Under the pieces are notes generated by a model, which did not search any database, was not told where the DNA came from, and was given only the letters and a program-made list of their open reading frames with translations. Shown here in pieces: positions 22,339 through 33,890 of a stretch of 64,000 nucleotides of DNA (within the stretch, counting starts at the first letter, position 1; each line of letters opens with the position of its first letter). The position numbers were made by a program, and so were the translations under genes. The stretch is from NCBI GenBank assembly GCA_020698575.1, contig CM036252.1, forward strand, positions 27,047,206-27,111,205. The letters run 5' to 3'. The DNA comes from Bostrychus sinensis. Taxonomy: Eukaryota; Chordata; Actinopteri; Gobiiformes; Eleotridae.

Positions 22339-22752
22339 TTAGTTATAGTCAAGACCATACTAAACAAGACCAAGGCCAGTCTGAGAGCAGAGAGAACAGA
22401 GACCAACACAAGACTTTTGGGGTGCAAGACCGAGTCAAGACCGAGACTTTTAGGACTAAAACCAAGCCAAGATCGAGCCAAGGCAAACCGAGACCAGGTC
22501 AAGGCTAAACTCTGTGAACAATAAGTCAAAGGAGAAAGGTAAAAAAATAATAATAAAATGAAAAAACTAGTCAAAGTACTCATCGTTTAAAAAAATCTCT
22601 GAGACCTCCACATCCAAGACAAAATTGAATTTGAGATCAAGACCAAGGCCGAGTAAAACTGAAGCCAAGACTGAGATGAGACTAAAATTGTTTGAAAAAT
22701 TGTCTCAAAACCAGTCGCAAGACCAAGACCGGTCTTGAGCGTTACAACACTA
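22339..22752. mobile_element. Repeat family F, CAAGACC-rich element with TTAGT...ACTAA ends
   Basis: The left end TTAGTTATAGTCAAGACC and the right end, reverse-complemented, TTAGTGTTGTAACGCTCAAG are related. The interior is full of GACCAAGACC/GAGACC-type words. A second copy at 52364-52642 shares GAGACCAGG, then GAATTTGAGATCAAGACCAA versus GAAATCAAGACCAAGACCGA, and the CGCTACAACACTA end. TAGTGTTGTA termini belong to a widespread fish family. No transposase. The open frame on the minus strand here is low-complexity and not coding. Confidence 0.6.
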
Positions 22753-22861
22753 ATAGGGTGTATGATTATTATTCATTTATAAATACTGGAGAGAAATAGT
22801 TTGTTAGTAAGATTGTTTACAGAAGTCCTGACTCATATTGTACAAGATACCAAATTGCTTC

Positions 22862-22882
22862 TTTTTTTTTTTTTTTTTTTTT
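22862..22882 (+). repeat. Poly-T run (21)
   Basis: Uninterrupted T tract. It may be the reversed A tail of a lost retroelement, but no body is recognisable beside it. Confidence 0.9.
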
Positions 22883-23039
22883 ACTTTGTGGCAGTAAGTC
22901 CACATTATGCTTTGTGTTCCCATTTTTATAGCATACTAAATTCTTTAAACTTTGGTAGTTCAATATTATGGCTGCAATAACATAACATTAGCAGCTCTGG
23001 TATAACTCTGCTTGATACAATCTGCCATAAAACCTGCTG

Positions 23040-23480
23040 TTTCTCTTTTCAAACTGCTTCCAACACTGTCCAGCTTATTACCATGTCTTCCACACACATC
23101 TGCCTATGATAAAAACACAAGCGATGGTTGTATCTCACACAACTCAAGCAAAAACGACCTAACAAGCTGACTGCAAATGTTTAGCACCATTCCGCCGCTC
23201 TAAACTGTAATCATTATGTGCAAACAGACAATGCACCATAGGCATTTGTTTCCGAGGCTAGTCTTGTTATAGCTTTCTGCTCGGCTAAACAAACAGCCAC
23301 GATTTTGTTCCAAAGTGAGCGGACGATCTCATTTACCAGCGGTCGTCATGATTCTGCAACATGGGTCAGAGAAGGCACGAGGGTCTATCTGTGAGCAGGA
23401 GAAAAACAGCCCAAAACATGGAAAGAGTAGTAGCACAGGGGAGTTAACAGGTGACCTCTCTGAAATGGAAGGACACGCTG
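23040..23480. promoter_or_regulatory. Candidate conserved non-coding element
   Basis: Balanced composition, no repeats. It includes TGCCTATGATAAAAACACAA, AACTGTAATCATTATGTGCA and AAACAGACAATGCACCATAG. Open frames on both strands (23315-23497, 23329-23517) without family likeness suggest non-coding. Inference. Confidence 0.3.
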
Positions 23481-23689
23481 TTAGCTCAGGTTTTTGAAAG
23501 GTGCGTTTGGACGCCATATGTGTTTGTTGACCCTCTCATCCTTGCTTGATAGTAACATCCCGGCAGACTTGTATTTCTGTTTCTTTGCTTGACACGTGGA
23601 ATAATGAGTTCATGGTGGTTTTGTTGTGGATGCTAGACTGCAGCTGTGAGAACAGACTAGAAATTATTTATGTTTAAGGGGAGGCAGAA

Positions 23690-23895
23690 GAAGCTCAGGA
23701 GGTAGAACCACTAACCAGATGGTTGGTGAGCACTGCATACTGCTGTTGTGTCCTTGAGCAAGACACTTCACCCTCTTTGCCTCCAATGTCTGTGGCAATG
23801 GTGTATGAATGTTAGTGTGCCATGTCTGTATCAGTCTGCCCCACTCGCTGCCTCACTGTCTAGAAAGGTGCTATATACTGTAAAGTCAATCCATC
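23690..23895 (+). mobile_element. SINE family C-type repeat
   Basis: GGTTGGTGAGCACTGCATAC, TGCTGTTGTGTCCTTGAGCA, AGACACTTCACCCTCTTTGC and CTCC, then a 3' end CTAGAAAGGTGCTATATACT, GTAAAGTCAATCCATCATTA. This is the familiar GACACTTCACCC body with an AAAGCGCTATATAAA-type tail. Confidence 0.68.
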
Positions 23896-24124
23896 ATTAT
23901 TATGTTTCTGTTAAAGTAGAAAACATCAATCTATTTCCTTATTCTGATTATAAGGACTGTTAGAAGTTTTAATGTTCATGTGAACAGCACTAGTTTCAAG
24001 TAACATATTTGTTGTTGTTGTGTGTATACAAATTACAACAAAGTGCATTGAGCATACTTCTTCCTGTGTAACTGTGAAATCTTTCTGAATATTCCAACTT
24101 TCCTTTCACCATCCAAATGTATAG

Positions 24125-24190
24125 GACATTTGATGAATCTAAACTGCCCCTAGCGAATGAATGTGAGAGTGAATGACCGTCTGTCAGTGT
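24125..24190 (+). mobile_element. Short fragment of a SINE/LINE-associated tail
   Basis: AACTGCCCCTAGCGAATGAA, TGTGAGAGTGAATGACCGTC, TGTC: the GGGCAATT...TGTGAATGGTTGTCTGTC segment that accompanies family B copies (compare, reversed, 44140-44200). Confidence 0.45.
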
Positions 24191-25554
24191 ATGTTTCCGT
24201 ATCACATAAGGCCATTGGTCATTGGTTAGGACAGCGATTCCCAAAGTCAAGAGTGTTGTGCCATGTTAACCCCCGAACAATAAAACTTCACTCAATCAAA
24301 TTCAAAATACAAGACATGTTTTCCCGCCATAGATTTCTATTAAAAACATTACAAAAAAAAGCCTGGCTGTTAAAAATGTATAAGTAAAAAAGTATACAGT
24401 ACAACTATACAAATGTAAATGATGTCCTTTGCTGCTCACCAGGGAGCCCAGGACCCCTGTTTGGACCAAAAACGAGGGATAGCAGCCTGTTAAAAAAAAA
24501 AAGAGAAGAAACAAGAAATGGAATGGAAACTTGGTTTGCATGAACCTCCTGTAAGTCATAGTCAGCATCTAGCCCTGAACTAACACAGGCATCTCCAGTA
24601 AGCCAGAAATCTTCCTCAAGTTCTGAGCCAATGGAAGTAAGGGGTCCTACAAAAAAAAAAAAGAAACAAGAAAAGGAGAGAAGACTGCTTACCTACCTGA
24701 TTAAACTAGAAGGGGCATGGGATGATAGGGCCAGTTTGGACAACTCCTCTCAGGTCAATGTTCAGGTACAATCAACACCAATTCCTGAACAAAAGCAGTT
24801 GAGAGGTCCTGCAGCTTCCAAAACCCATGATAAGTCCAAATCATGTGCTCTCCTAACTAGACGCTAAAAACAACTTGTGACAGTCTCTATTAGATGACAG
24901 ACAGCTAAGTTAGTTTTTGTAGAACAAGAAGAAGAGCAACTGCAGACTCAGGTTAATTAAACTGTTAACTCAAACATACAATAGTTATAGTTACTTTGGG
25001 ACTTCAGTAGGGCTTTCTTCAAGCTTTTTGAAAAGACTATCAGCAGTACTGACCGGTATCTAGGTAAGGTAAGAGATGATCTGTCAAAGTTTCCTTCAAG
25101 AACCCACTTATCACTTGGTGCCAGTCATTTATTATTTTTTCTGATGAAAAAAATAAAAAAATGTATCAAAAGCATGCAGTACATAAATCTTGAATAGGGA
25201 GATTTTTATGTTGGATAACTGCACATATTTAGGCCTTTAGAGAATGTGCCTTGTCATCAGTTTATTAAAAAATATTTGCAGGATTTGTGATTTCAACATT
25301 TTATGTAATAAAAAGAAGGGTTTTATTTAGCTGCATGAGCGCTTTCCCTGTGGAGTTTGTTTTGTTCCAATATAACCCTTGAGAACTACCTCTTTGAATA
25401 TTTAACTGTATATTTGACTACTATATATTTATATTGTATTTTGATTGTTTATGAAGACAATATAACTCCATAAAGCTTCAATTTAAATGAAGGTGTTATT
25501 TAACACAGAACATGAAATACTCAGAAAATAGAGCCATTTGCCCACTAACTACAA

Positions 25555-25801
25555 GGAAGGAACCCAGCTACCTGCATTGCACAAGGGCAAAACAGTTCAC
25601 CCACCATGCCTCTATGAATGTGTGTGTGATTGTGCGCCAGAGAGGCTTTATGCACTGAATGGCAGCCACGACTATGTCAGTCTGCCCCCAGGTTGTGGTT
25701 ACAGAAGCTTGCCACCAACAACTGTGGGGAGTGACTGAATAATGCAATTGCAAAGTGACTTTTAGACTGCACAATATTTGCATATTATTGCACTTTATTA
25801 T
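25555..25801 (+). mobile_element. SINE family C-type body
   Basis: GGGCAAAACAGTTCACCCAC, then AATGGCAGCCACGACTATGT, CAGTCTGCCCCCAGGTTGTG, GTTACAGAAGCTTGCCACCA and a T/A-rich end. The usual GTAAAGCGCTTTG part is lost. The hAT element at 25802-26636 has inserted in its A/T-rich tail. Confidence 0.62.
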
Positions 25802-26636
25802 TAGGGATGTCCCGATCAACTTTTTTTTGGCACCCGATCCAATACCAATCATTTCATGTTAGGTTTTGGCCGATTCAAGTCCTGATACTGATCTTTTTCA
25901 TTATTATTTTTTTGCATTTTGTAATATAATTTATAATATAATAACACTGTATTATATAATAACATACTGCACAGTTATGTTTTTATGCTGAATGTCTGAA
26001 CAAAACAGTAGCAATACAGCAGAAGTGTGCATTACTCTCACAGTGACATCAGTGAAGACATAAATATCTTTTAGTTTAAGTCCTCTCTGCTTCTAAAGGC
26101 CAGGTCTGTTATAAAATACACCATGAGAGGCCTGTGAAAAGACTCTAAGCAGAGCTTGGGCTAATTATCATACATAAACAAAGACACGTAAGGTTAGTGC
26201 TGAAGGCTGCACATCACACTACGCTGTTCGTTTTGGCCAAACTGCTGCCACATCTAAACAGAGGCATTACTAAGGTAAACTGACTCTTTTCTCTGTGATT
26301 ATTAGAGTTTTTGCCATCTGTAGAGTCTCCACAGTCACTATTTAAGCTGCTGTAGGTGCTAGCATTAGCCACAACAACAGATGCAGTTCTTGGAGGACCT
26401 ATTCCACTGAAGTTGATTATACAATAGAGCCTCTTTTAACATCGTCCAAAGTAAAAAATAAACGCAAATTAATTTGTTTTCTTTTCACTTCTACTACATT
26501 CTGTGGTGGTTTGTGTTTTGGTTTGCGGCAGATGTAAAACACAAAATCGGCCCGATCACATAACTAAATTAAATCTGATCATTTAAAAATTCCTTGATCA
26601 GCGCCCGATACCTATCTCCTGATCGGGACATTCCTA
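25802..26636. mobile_element. hAT-type element, TAGGGATGTCCCGATC ends
   Basis: The left end TAGGGATGTCCCGATCAACT and the right end, reverse-complemented, TAGGAATGTCCCGATCAGGA are inverted repeats (15 of 16 over the outer bases). Subterminal CCCGATCCAATACC and GCGCCCGATACC motifs also mirror each other. Flanking 8-mers TTTATTAT and ATTATTAT match at 7 of 8, but the flank is low-complexity. 835 bp, no transposase frame. The ends match a hAT terminus common in teleosts. Confidence 0.75.
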
Positions 26637-26979
26637 ATTATTATTATTATTAGGCCTGAGTCCCAAGAATGGCCTATTGTAACTGAATGGCAGTTTGCAA
26701 TGCAACTACTACATACTAACTACAAACTTATGATTCCACACATTTTGCTACTTTGCTAAAATTTGGGTCATCTCTATATAAAAAATAACTGAGTGAAATA
26801 CATTTTCTTCTTCTTCAAAAAAAAAGTATCTAGTTTCTTTCCACTTTAACATCAGCTTTAAATGCCGTTATAGCATTAGTAATGACGTTTAAATAGTAGT
26901 CCAGTTAGATGACTTAATTGAGCTATGAGTATAGTCTAACTAAACTCTTCTTGTAGTGACTGTTTACTTTTATACATCT

Positions 26980-27130
26980 TTCCCAGCGGGAGGCATGGTC
27001 TCTCTATCCATGTTTTGCAGTGACATCAAAGCCAGGACAGCGAGGTAATGGCAGAACAGGGAGCAGTTGAAGTTTCCAGCAAGGAATCCAGGGTGTAATT
27101 TACTCTAATGAACAACGGAGCTCGCAGTTT
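26980..27130. promoter_or_regulatory. Candidate conserved non-coding element, weak
   Basis: GCAGTGACATCAAAGCCAGG, ACAGCGAGGTAATGGCAGAA and GGGTGTAATTTACTCTAATG. Single-copy look, no repeat. Low confidence. Confidence 0.22.
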
Positions 27131-27578
27131 CTAAACAAAGAGAACAGAACACCATGCTAGTCCTCCAAGGGCATCTGTGAACAATGAAGGAGTGTAATAG
27201 AAAGCATCTGAGGTTGTAAACAGATGGGAGTGGGCAGATCAGGACAATGGAAACAAGGAACAAGGCAGGTGTGAGGAAGGAAGTTGGTGAGCTGTCGCAC
27301 AGCGGCAGGAATAATTAAAACAGTATGTATATGTAACAGGTATGTAGGCAACAGAAACAGAAGCTTATGACATTTAAATAAAGTTTCATTTCTGATTACA
27401 GTAACTCTGTCCAAAAACAATTTTTTATAGCTGATAAGATGCACAGAGTGGGCTTTAGCCATACATCTCACTGATTATTGTCCTATCTTTGACATTTAAT
27501 ACCAAGTAAAGTAGTTTAGAAGTTCATGGTCCACATTTTCTGGACCTACTGCAGAAATTTCACATTCATATCTGTTAC

Positions 27579-28012
27579 CAGGGCTTGACATTAACACTAG
27601 CCAACCAGGCAAATGCGGGTAAATTTTCATTTTGGCTTGAGACACAAATACTTCCAATGCCACTCTGACCAGTTAATTTTTATGCACCTGTATCTTAACT
27701 TTAGATATAGAGGTCAGGCCTGAATTTATGTTGCTCTAACTGAGGGCACACCATTTAGTATATAGTCATTCATCCAATTAAAGAAAGAAAAACATTAATT
27801 TAAGCAAAATAACAAAATAATGTTTTAAAAGATGTCACATGCACAGATATACACTTTAATCGACCTAGGTAAACCCTGTTTTTTTTTGTTTTTTTTAATC
27901 CCTGTCCAAACATAAATTGGGGCTAAGTAAAAACAATAACTGGCTAGCAATTTTTTTTTTACAAATACTAGCTACAGTGGCCAGTGAGCAAAGAAATGTC
28001 CTGTGTCTTGCC
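27579..28012. mobile_element. Degraded hAT-like element
   Basis: The left side reads CAGGGCTTGACATTAACACT, AGCCAACCAGGCAAATGCGG, a known fish hAT terminus. Toward the right, ACTGGCTAGCAA and ACTAGCTACAGTGGCCAGTG mirror the GGCAAATG...CTGACCAG motifs. The outer right end (GAAATGTCCTGTGTCTTGCC) is only weakly the reverse complement. No clear TSD. Confidence 0.45.
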
Positions 28013-28946
28013 TTAAAAGTACTCAAGTATTTACTAGCATTTGATCACAAATACTTCAAATTGTTTCAAAAGTATTAGTAGTTATGTCACTTTTTAAAGG
28101 TTTTGCTGAAATATCCACAAAGGTTGAAACACATATTGCCACATTTGACAACTCCCACTGCAAGTTATTTGAAATGTTGCACTATGAGGCTATAAGGCCC
28201 ATGTGAAGCTGTAAAAATCCTATTAATATTACATCTGTTATTGAGTCCAGCTATTGCAGAAAATATTGTTTGCTTCTTGTTGACGACATAACGAAAAGAC
28301 AGAGCCAAACTATGCAAGCCAAAGTCCGTCTAGCTCCAATGAATGAGATAAGATATTGCGACATCAGACTTCACATATAAATATATATGCTGGAGCAATC
28401 ATAAAATCCATTTAAACAGCCGCCAGCCTCCACGCACAATATTACAGGCTGGGAACTATTTTTCTCAGCTTTCCAATCGAGTGTAAACAAAAAAGTGCTG
28501 TACTAGCCGATTGGGCGTATGAGTGTGCAGATAGATGGTTGTGTGTGCAGCGTGGGCCGACAGTAAAGCCTCCAGCGCTCCACCACAGTAAACAGTTGTT
28601 AGTGGATTACTCCGAATCAATAGCTATGAGTGGGCACAAAACTGTATCCACCTGCAGGACCTGCCTCTATAGGAGGAGAGGAAGCAGTGAGGTGCTTCTA
28701 GGTCATGCAAACAGGACCAAAAATTTGTGTACGTGCAAATTTACAACCTAATTCAACCTAAATCAAATTTTAAACACCAACTTTATAAGTCCCAAAGGAA
28801 ATGTAATTTTGTTTAATGAAAAATAAGGGCTCACTATAAATTGTCAGCAACACATCTCAAAGCAGCTGGGACAAGGGCAACGGAAGACTGGGAAAGATGG
28901 TACTAATAAAAACATAAAGAAGGGTCCACCAATCTGCAAAAAAAAA

Positions 28947-29120
28947 TTCTTAAAGGTGCCCTATTATGCTAAATAGACTTTAGACATAATTTTGTTTCCT
29001 TCTCAAAAACATACCTGGAGTAGTATTTTGTTTCATTCACACGTTTAAGTAATCCTGTATGCTGAGGCACTGCCCTTCTCAAGAGATGAAAATGCTCAGT
29101 CTCACCACTCTACAGGGACA
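28947..29120 (-). repeat. Interspersed repeat family E
   Basis: Starts TTAAAGGTGCCCTATTATGC, the reverse complement of the family terminus. It continues CTCAAAAACATACCTGGAGT, AGTATTTTGTTTCATTCACA and CTCAAGAGATGAAAATGCTC. Same blocks as 39620-39895 in the other orientation. Confidence 0.7.
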
Positions 29121-29400
29121 GGCAACTGGAGAGATCTCTGGTCAGTATTGATGCGCCATGATGTACTATTTTCCATGAAATTGTAAAATGTCTCACTTAA
29201 CATCGGATATGGCCCAGACACACACATAACAGCTAGTACTGCAAGATCATAAGTCCAACCCACCTTCAGAATGTGACCATCTTGGCTTCAGCAGCACAAC
29301 ATCCAGCCCCTGTTGGAGGCAACTACTCAAGGCAAACTAAGTAAACTTATGTCTGTCCATTATTAAAACAGTAAGTGCCTTTGTGATTGTATATTTTGTC

Positions 29401-30122
29401 CCCCTAGAATTATAGGGTTCTATCTAATATTGTTGTCAAAATTATTATTGTTCCTGGATACTTTATCTAACTATTCTAAAGGTTTTTCAGTTTTATCCAT
29501 TTTTTTTTAATTTGGGAAAATAAAAAGTTCTATCTGCAATGTCAAACCTTAATTTGGTAAAGTTAAAAAAACTTTAGAACAGACACTAAAAAAGGCTAGT
29601 TAGTTTTATCAGTCTGGAGAATGAGAGCTGAAACAATAAAAAGTGGTTAATGGTAGTTTATATTATTTTTATTGGAAAAGTATATACAAAGATAAACATT
29701 AAAATATAGAGCTATTGCTTACATGCAAATAAAATAAAGCCAACAAATTTTACGTTTTTAATTTCAAATGAGTGATATAGTCTTAAAATCAGTTAAATTA
29801 TAAAAATAAGTCGACGGCTGAAATGAAACGTATTGATTTTTGTATGTTTTGTAAGACAAAAACCTTATAATTCCACCTGAATTTAGGGTTCTTGGAATTA
29901 GAAGGTTCTATCTGCAAAAGACCAGTTCTCAAAAGTCCCACTTCAAAAGTTTCAAAGATTTTGAAATTATATATTTACAATCTCTTTAAGATGCCTTTAA
30001 TTCCCATGTATTTAAGAAATGTGTTCTTCATATCAGTTTTGCTATTTTTATGATCAAATCTTCAAACCTAAATATCTCAAAACTACTCAGAAAGCAGATA
30101 GAACTCTATAATTCAACGAGGA
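29401..30122. mobile_element. Unnamed TIR element with repeated GTTCTATCTGC motif
   Basis: The left end CCTAGAATTATAGGGTTCTA, TCT and the right end, reverse-complemented, CGTTGAATTATAGAGTTCTA, TCTGC are inverted repeats of about 20 bases. The end motif GTTCTATCTGC recurs inside at 29527-29537 and 29905-29915, and inverted at 30094-30104. A variant GGAATTAGAAGGTTCTATCT precedes the 29905 copy. The interior is A/T-rich and non-coding. I found no clear TSD and cannot name the superfamily. Confidence 0.5.
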
Positions 30123-30499
30123 CGATTTTTAGAATGAACACTTACCAAAATGACTCACTATGATTATTACCAGCAAATTTAAAAGACTATTCTTCTAAAT
30201 GATTGTGGTATTGGTAAGGAAAATGCACTAACCATATTTTCTCCAAGTCAGGACAACGGTAACTAGATAACATCTATTTTTATTATGTTGGGAAATTGGT
30301 GGAACACTGTACTGCAACTGTGATATAGACATTGCTATCATAGAATCAACAGGGCCAAGTAAATGTAACAAGTACAAGGCTTCATCTTGTCACACCTGCC
30401 CATCTATTTTTTGTATATCCTCACTCTCCATCTTCCCATCTCATTCAGGTCTATTATGTCCATTGTCTCTTCTCCTGTATGATCTTGTATTGCCTGCCT

Positions 30500-30780
30500 C
30501 TCATCCCTTCAGCTCAGACAGTCCCTCCTCACGGAGCGTCCTAGTGCAGCCGCTCTCCTGAAATCACCTCTGTGGATCCATAAAGGGCTGTGGATGTGTG
30601 ATGACTCTAATGATAATTAAATGGGCTGATCATCAAACAGTCATTACGGCAGATTGGCCTCTGTGCCCAGATTCAAAATGGCAGCAGAAAGTGTGACACA
30701 CACCGTCTGCTTTTGATTTCAACAGACACCATCCTCCGCTCTGACTTGCTGTCATGCACAATTTACGTCATTTTACATCA
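30500..30780. promoter_or_regulatory. Candidate conserved non-coding element
   Basis: ATGACTCTAATGATAATTAA, ATGGGCTGATCATCAAACAG, TCATTACGGCAGATTGGCCT: several ATTA cores with TGATNATCA-like sites in sequence that resembles no repeat. One of the strongest candidates by texture. Inference. Confidence 0.42.
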
Positions 30781-30900
30781 CATACAGACTGCTTCAACAT
30801 ATAGATCCATGTTTCATATTATGTCTTATGTATGGAATTAAGATGGCTTTTCCTAACATTTCTTACATTGCTCAAAATGCATAAACTTAATGTACTGTGA

Positions 30901-31252
30901 GGCATAACATTATGACCACCTGCCTAATATGCAGCCCTATATGCTACTGCACTCTGTATTCTGACAACTTTCTATCAGAGCCAGCATTAACTTCTTCAGT
31001 CATTTGAGCTACACCAGCTCGGACCACATGGGGCAGTCTGGAGTCCCCATGTGTTTCACCCTTCACCAGTTTGCCACTGTCCCTTCCTTGGACCATTTTT
31101 GGTGGATACTGACCACTACAGATTGGGAGCACCCCACAAGACCTGCAGTTTTAGAGATGCTCTGACCCAGTCGTCTAGCCTTCACAAATTGGGCCTTGTC
31201 AAATCCTGAAGAGATAATCTGCGCTTATTCACCTCAGTGGTCATATTGACCT
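30901..31252 (-). pseudogene. Internally deleted Tc1/mariner element
   Basis: The left end GGCATAACATTATGACCACC, TGCCTAATAT is the terminal repeat of a fish Tc1 family. The right end AGTGGTCATATTGACC is a decayed inverse. Inside, minus-strand remnants of the transposase N-terminal domain survive (frame 30944-31132), corresponding to sequence such as CGACTGGGTCAGAGCATCTC and CAAGGAAGGGACAGTGG. Most of the catalytic domain is deleted. The same terminal repeat makes the mini-foldback at 44215-44276. Confidence 0.72.
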
Positions 31253-31344
31253 CATGTTTGAACAAGTCAACAGGTAGAATTTGATCATTTAAATGGAACT
31301 AGTTTGGTAACAAGTAAGAAACTGTCAGTGATTGGATGAACCAA

Positions 31345-31815
31345 AAGTAAGTAGGTTTAAAAAGAAGTCACCTGGACTTGTTTTTTTAAAGTTGAAGACA
31401 GCTCTCATACAAGAGGCTTTGGCCATTCAGAAATTGATCTGGTAAGAGCTGGGTTAGAGCTGAGTATCGCTAACCCACCTGAGGCCCATTAGCCTAGTAT
31501 GCACCTTCTGATGTTAACGGCCTGAGTGAAACTGTTTTTTGTGGTTTTAAGAGACTGTTGTAAACAGATGGAAGGTTATATCTCAAACCAGCTCTCCCAT
31601 TCAAAGAACGTTATCCTTTTTTGACAAAGATTGCTTTTTTGACTCCTCGCTCAAACAATCCTTTCTCTCTGGCTAAGATTCAGACATCACTGTGTTCAAA
31701 GAAGTGGTCTGTGTCTTTTAAGTGGAGGTACACTGCAGACTCCACTCCACTGGAGTTGGCCCTGTAGTATTGGTAAAAACTCTTGTGCAGAGATTTTTTC
31801 CCAAACAGTCTAAAG
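31345..31815 (-). mobile_element. 3' part of a Penelope-like element
   Basis: Comprises a minus-strand endonuclease relic (31571-31811) and its downstream non-coding tail. The tail includes GAAGTCACCTGGACTTG, AAAGTTGAAGACAG and CTCATACAAGAGGCTTTGGC. These words are shared, in order, with the left arm of the hairpin insertion at 41213-41416 (GAAGTCATCTGGACTTTGG, CTTATCCAAGAGGCTTTC). No reverse transcriptase remains in the window. Confidence 0.62.
31571..31811 (-). pseudogene. GIY-YIG endonuclease domain relic (Penelope-like element)
   Basis: One minus-strand frame reads LHKSFYQYYRANSSGVESAV, YLHLKDTDHFFEHSDV, stop, ILAREKGLFERGVKKAIFV, stop, RSLNGRAGLRYN. This matches the C-terminal half of the endonuclease of fish Penelope-like elements, as I recall its pattern: SAVxLHLKxxxHxFEDxxVxILxREDxWFERGVKEAIxVK, then SLNRGGGLRH. 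The N-terminal GIY...YIG strands are not visible. Two stop codons make it inactive. GIY-YIG nucleases make the nick that primes target reverse transcription in these elements. Confidence 0.75.
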
Positions 31816-32559
31816 GACCTATTTTTAAACCTTATTGTCATGATTCAATTAGCCTGGCAGACTGACAGTCGTCACAGACAAAATGCAAGTAAGCACACAT
31901 TTTATCCGAGGAAACCATGTTCCTTACATTTGTAATAAGAAAGGTCACTTCATCGCTCATCCGAAAACATTGAAAATAACTTTCAGTATGCATTGCCATA
32001 AGCAGAACAAGATGAATTGCAAAGTAACCTAAACAAATCATCAAATAGCTGTTTCTTTTCATTCATTCATTAGTACAAGTACTTAAATACGCCTAGGTAT
32101 TTAAGTAAGCCTTAAATACCTAAATAAACTTTTACTGATGTGTATGCAAAGCCCAGACAGTTTAACAGTCTTTGATGAGGAAGCCACAGTTCTAAATCCA
32201 TCCATGTATAATTTTCTCTCTTTTATGTGACATAATACAGTGTTCTTTATGACTTCAGCTGATCAAAGTCATAGGCCGACTTGCTAATGTTCCCTACCTA
32301 CTCACTGACAGCACAAATAGCCATTTTTGGTGACTAATGGCCTGTTATGTCTGTTTAAAATGTGGTCTGCTAAACTCATGCCTATATTTGGTCCACTGAT
32401 GCTAGGTGAAAACTCTTTTGCAAATAGAAATTCAAACTTTAGCTAAGAAAGCAATAGAAACTAAATTGAGACACATTTTTTTTCTAATTGGATATGAATC
32501 AGAAGCTGCATGTTCATATTCCACTATAATTATCCCTTTAATGAAAGCGGTGCTGAGTT

Positions 32560-32960
32560 AAACACAAGATTTTCTATTGGCAGATGTGAATGATTTCTGG
32601 GTCTCCACATTTCATATTGAGCTATATTACATTTTAATTTTTCATTTTCTCGGCCGCACTCCCCTCTCCGTTCGATTTGATTCTCGGCTCTCCGTCCATC
32701 TCTCCCGGTGTGATTCAGGCCTCAGATTAATAGGCAGCCATGTTTTAATAAAGTCAGTCCTGACCTACCCCACACCCCCCCCCCTTAGCTGAACCGGTGG
32801 GGTCTTATTAGAGCAGGGGCGGCGAGGTGAGGGGCAGCTGCATAATCCTGCCTGCTACATTTATGAGCAGACAGAAGAAGACAGACACAGAGCGAGAGAG
32901 AGAGAGAGAGAGAGAGAAGAGAGCGAGAGCATCGGCGGCCATGACAGTAGAGATGTGTCA
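32560..32960. promoter_or_regulatory. Candidate conserved non-coding element with a GA repeat
   Basis: ATTGAGCTATATTACATTTT, AATTTTTCATTTTC, then CGGTGTGATTCAGGCCTCAG, ATTAATAGGCAGCCATG and AGCTGCATAATCCTGCC. The right part contains a GA dinucleotide tract (32894-32918) and a C-rich run near 32777. The 129-codon plus-strand frame crossing the GA tract is low-complexity and not convincing. Confidence 0.35.
32894..32918 (+). repeat. (GA)12 microsatellite
   Basis: About twelve GA units, then interrupted AAGAGAGCGAGAG. Confidence 0.92.
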
Positions 32961-33760
32961 GGGCACTTCATTATTGGCGCAGCCAGGGTGCACCAGCGGG
33001 GACGGGACGGGGGAATGGGAGAGTCACAACAAGACAACCTACTGCTGGGAATTGTTATTAGCTTGGAGTGACTTATGCACTGGGAAAATGTGGTGGTTTA
33101 CTGTGGGAAGTCTTCAGCAAGGTTTTCACATTTCAGAAAAAAATGTCAATTCTCACCTACTGTACCATGTGGCACAAGTCTTGCACAAAAGCATGTCTGA
33201 TAATAACACATTGTAGTAAGCAGAAAAGGATGAATTGTAAGGCATCATATAGCTGTACTATTTATTTGTGCAAAATGTTATTGTCTCTAATAATATAGGC
33301 AGTTTTGCAGTCTTTGATGAAGAAGCAAATGTCCCAAAGCGATAATTTTCAACTGTGTCAACTACTGCTTCTTTGTGAAAGTTTGTGAAAGTCCAATTTG
33401 TCAAAAACATAGTCTGCTGTACATATGTGGTCCATTGATGCAGGTTAAAAACACACATTACATTGAAATATACTCAAAGTTTAGCAAAAAAAAACAATAG
33501 AAACTAAAATGAGTGACGTTCTTCTAATTGCGTTTTACTTAAAAGCTGCATGTTCATATCCGATGTTGCATGTGTGTGGTTTTTACTTATTACAGTGGTC
33601 AGATTTGGATGAAATTCAAAAATGGACAAAGAAAGGAAAGTGAAAGAATCAGGACCTTTACCAGAAAAGGGCCAAATATATGGTAACTTAAGCTACAGGG
33701 GGCTATAAAGAGTCTTAGTTTTAGTATATTTGTTACTATATATATATAGTAGAGAAATAA

Positions 33761-33890
33761 GAGGTTTGTGACTGAATGGATAGAGCATTTATCCCTGAAC
33801 TAGAAGATCCCCACTTGTGCTTGAGTCCAGGTTTGCTACTGAGACAGGATCAATGCTTTGTCGGAGGTCTGTGCTCTCAGAATTCTTAGT
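33761..33890 (+). mobile_element. SINE family A with tRNA-like head
   Basis: GTGACTGAATGGATAGAGCA holds a good A-box (TGGATAGAGCA). Then come TTTATCCCTGAACTAGAAGA, TCCCCACTTGTGCTTGAGTC (B-box split by an insertion), GAGACAGGATCAATGC and TCGGAGGTCTGTGCTCTC. With the B-box of 4704-4851 this defines the family head. Confidence 0.75.

Noticed and set aside
22302..22583. Leu/Ser-rich minus-strand frame that could look like a membrane protein
   Set aside because: It is the translation of CAAGACC-type low-complexity sequence in repeat family F.
32827..33216. 129-codon plus-strand frame
   Set aside because: The Arg-Glu run comes from the GA dinucleotide tract, and the remaining residues show no family likeness.
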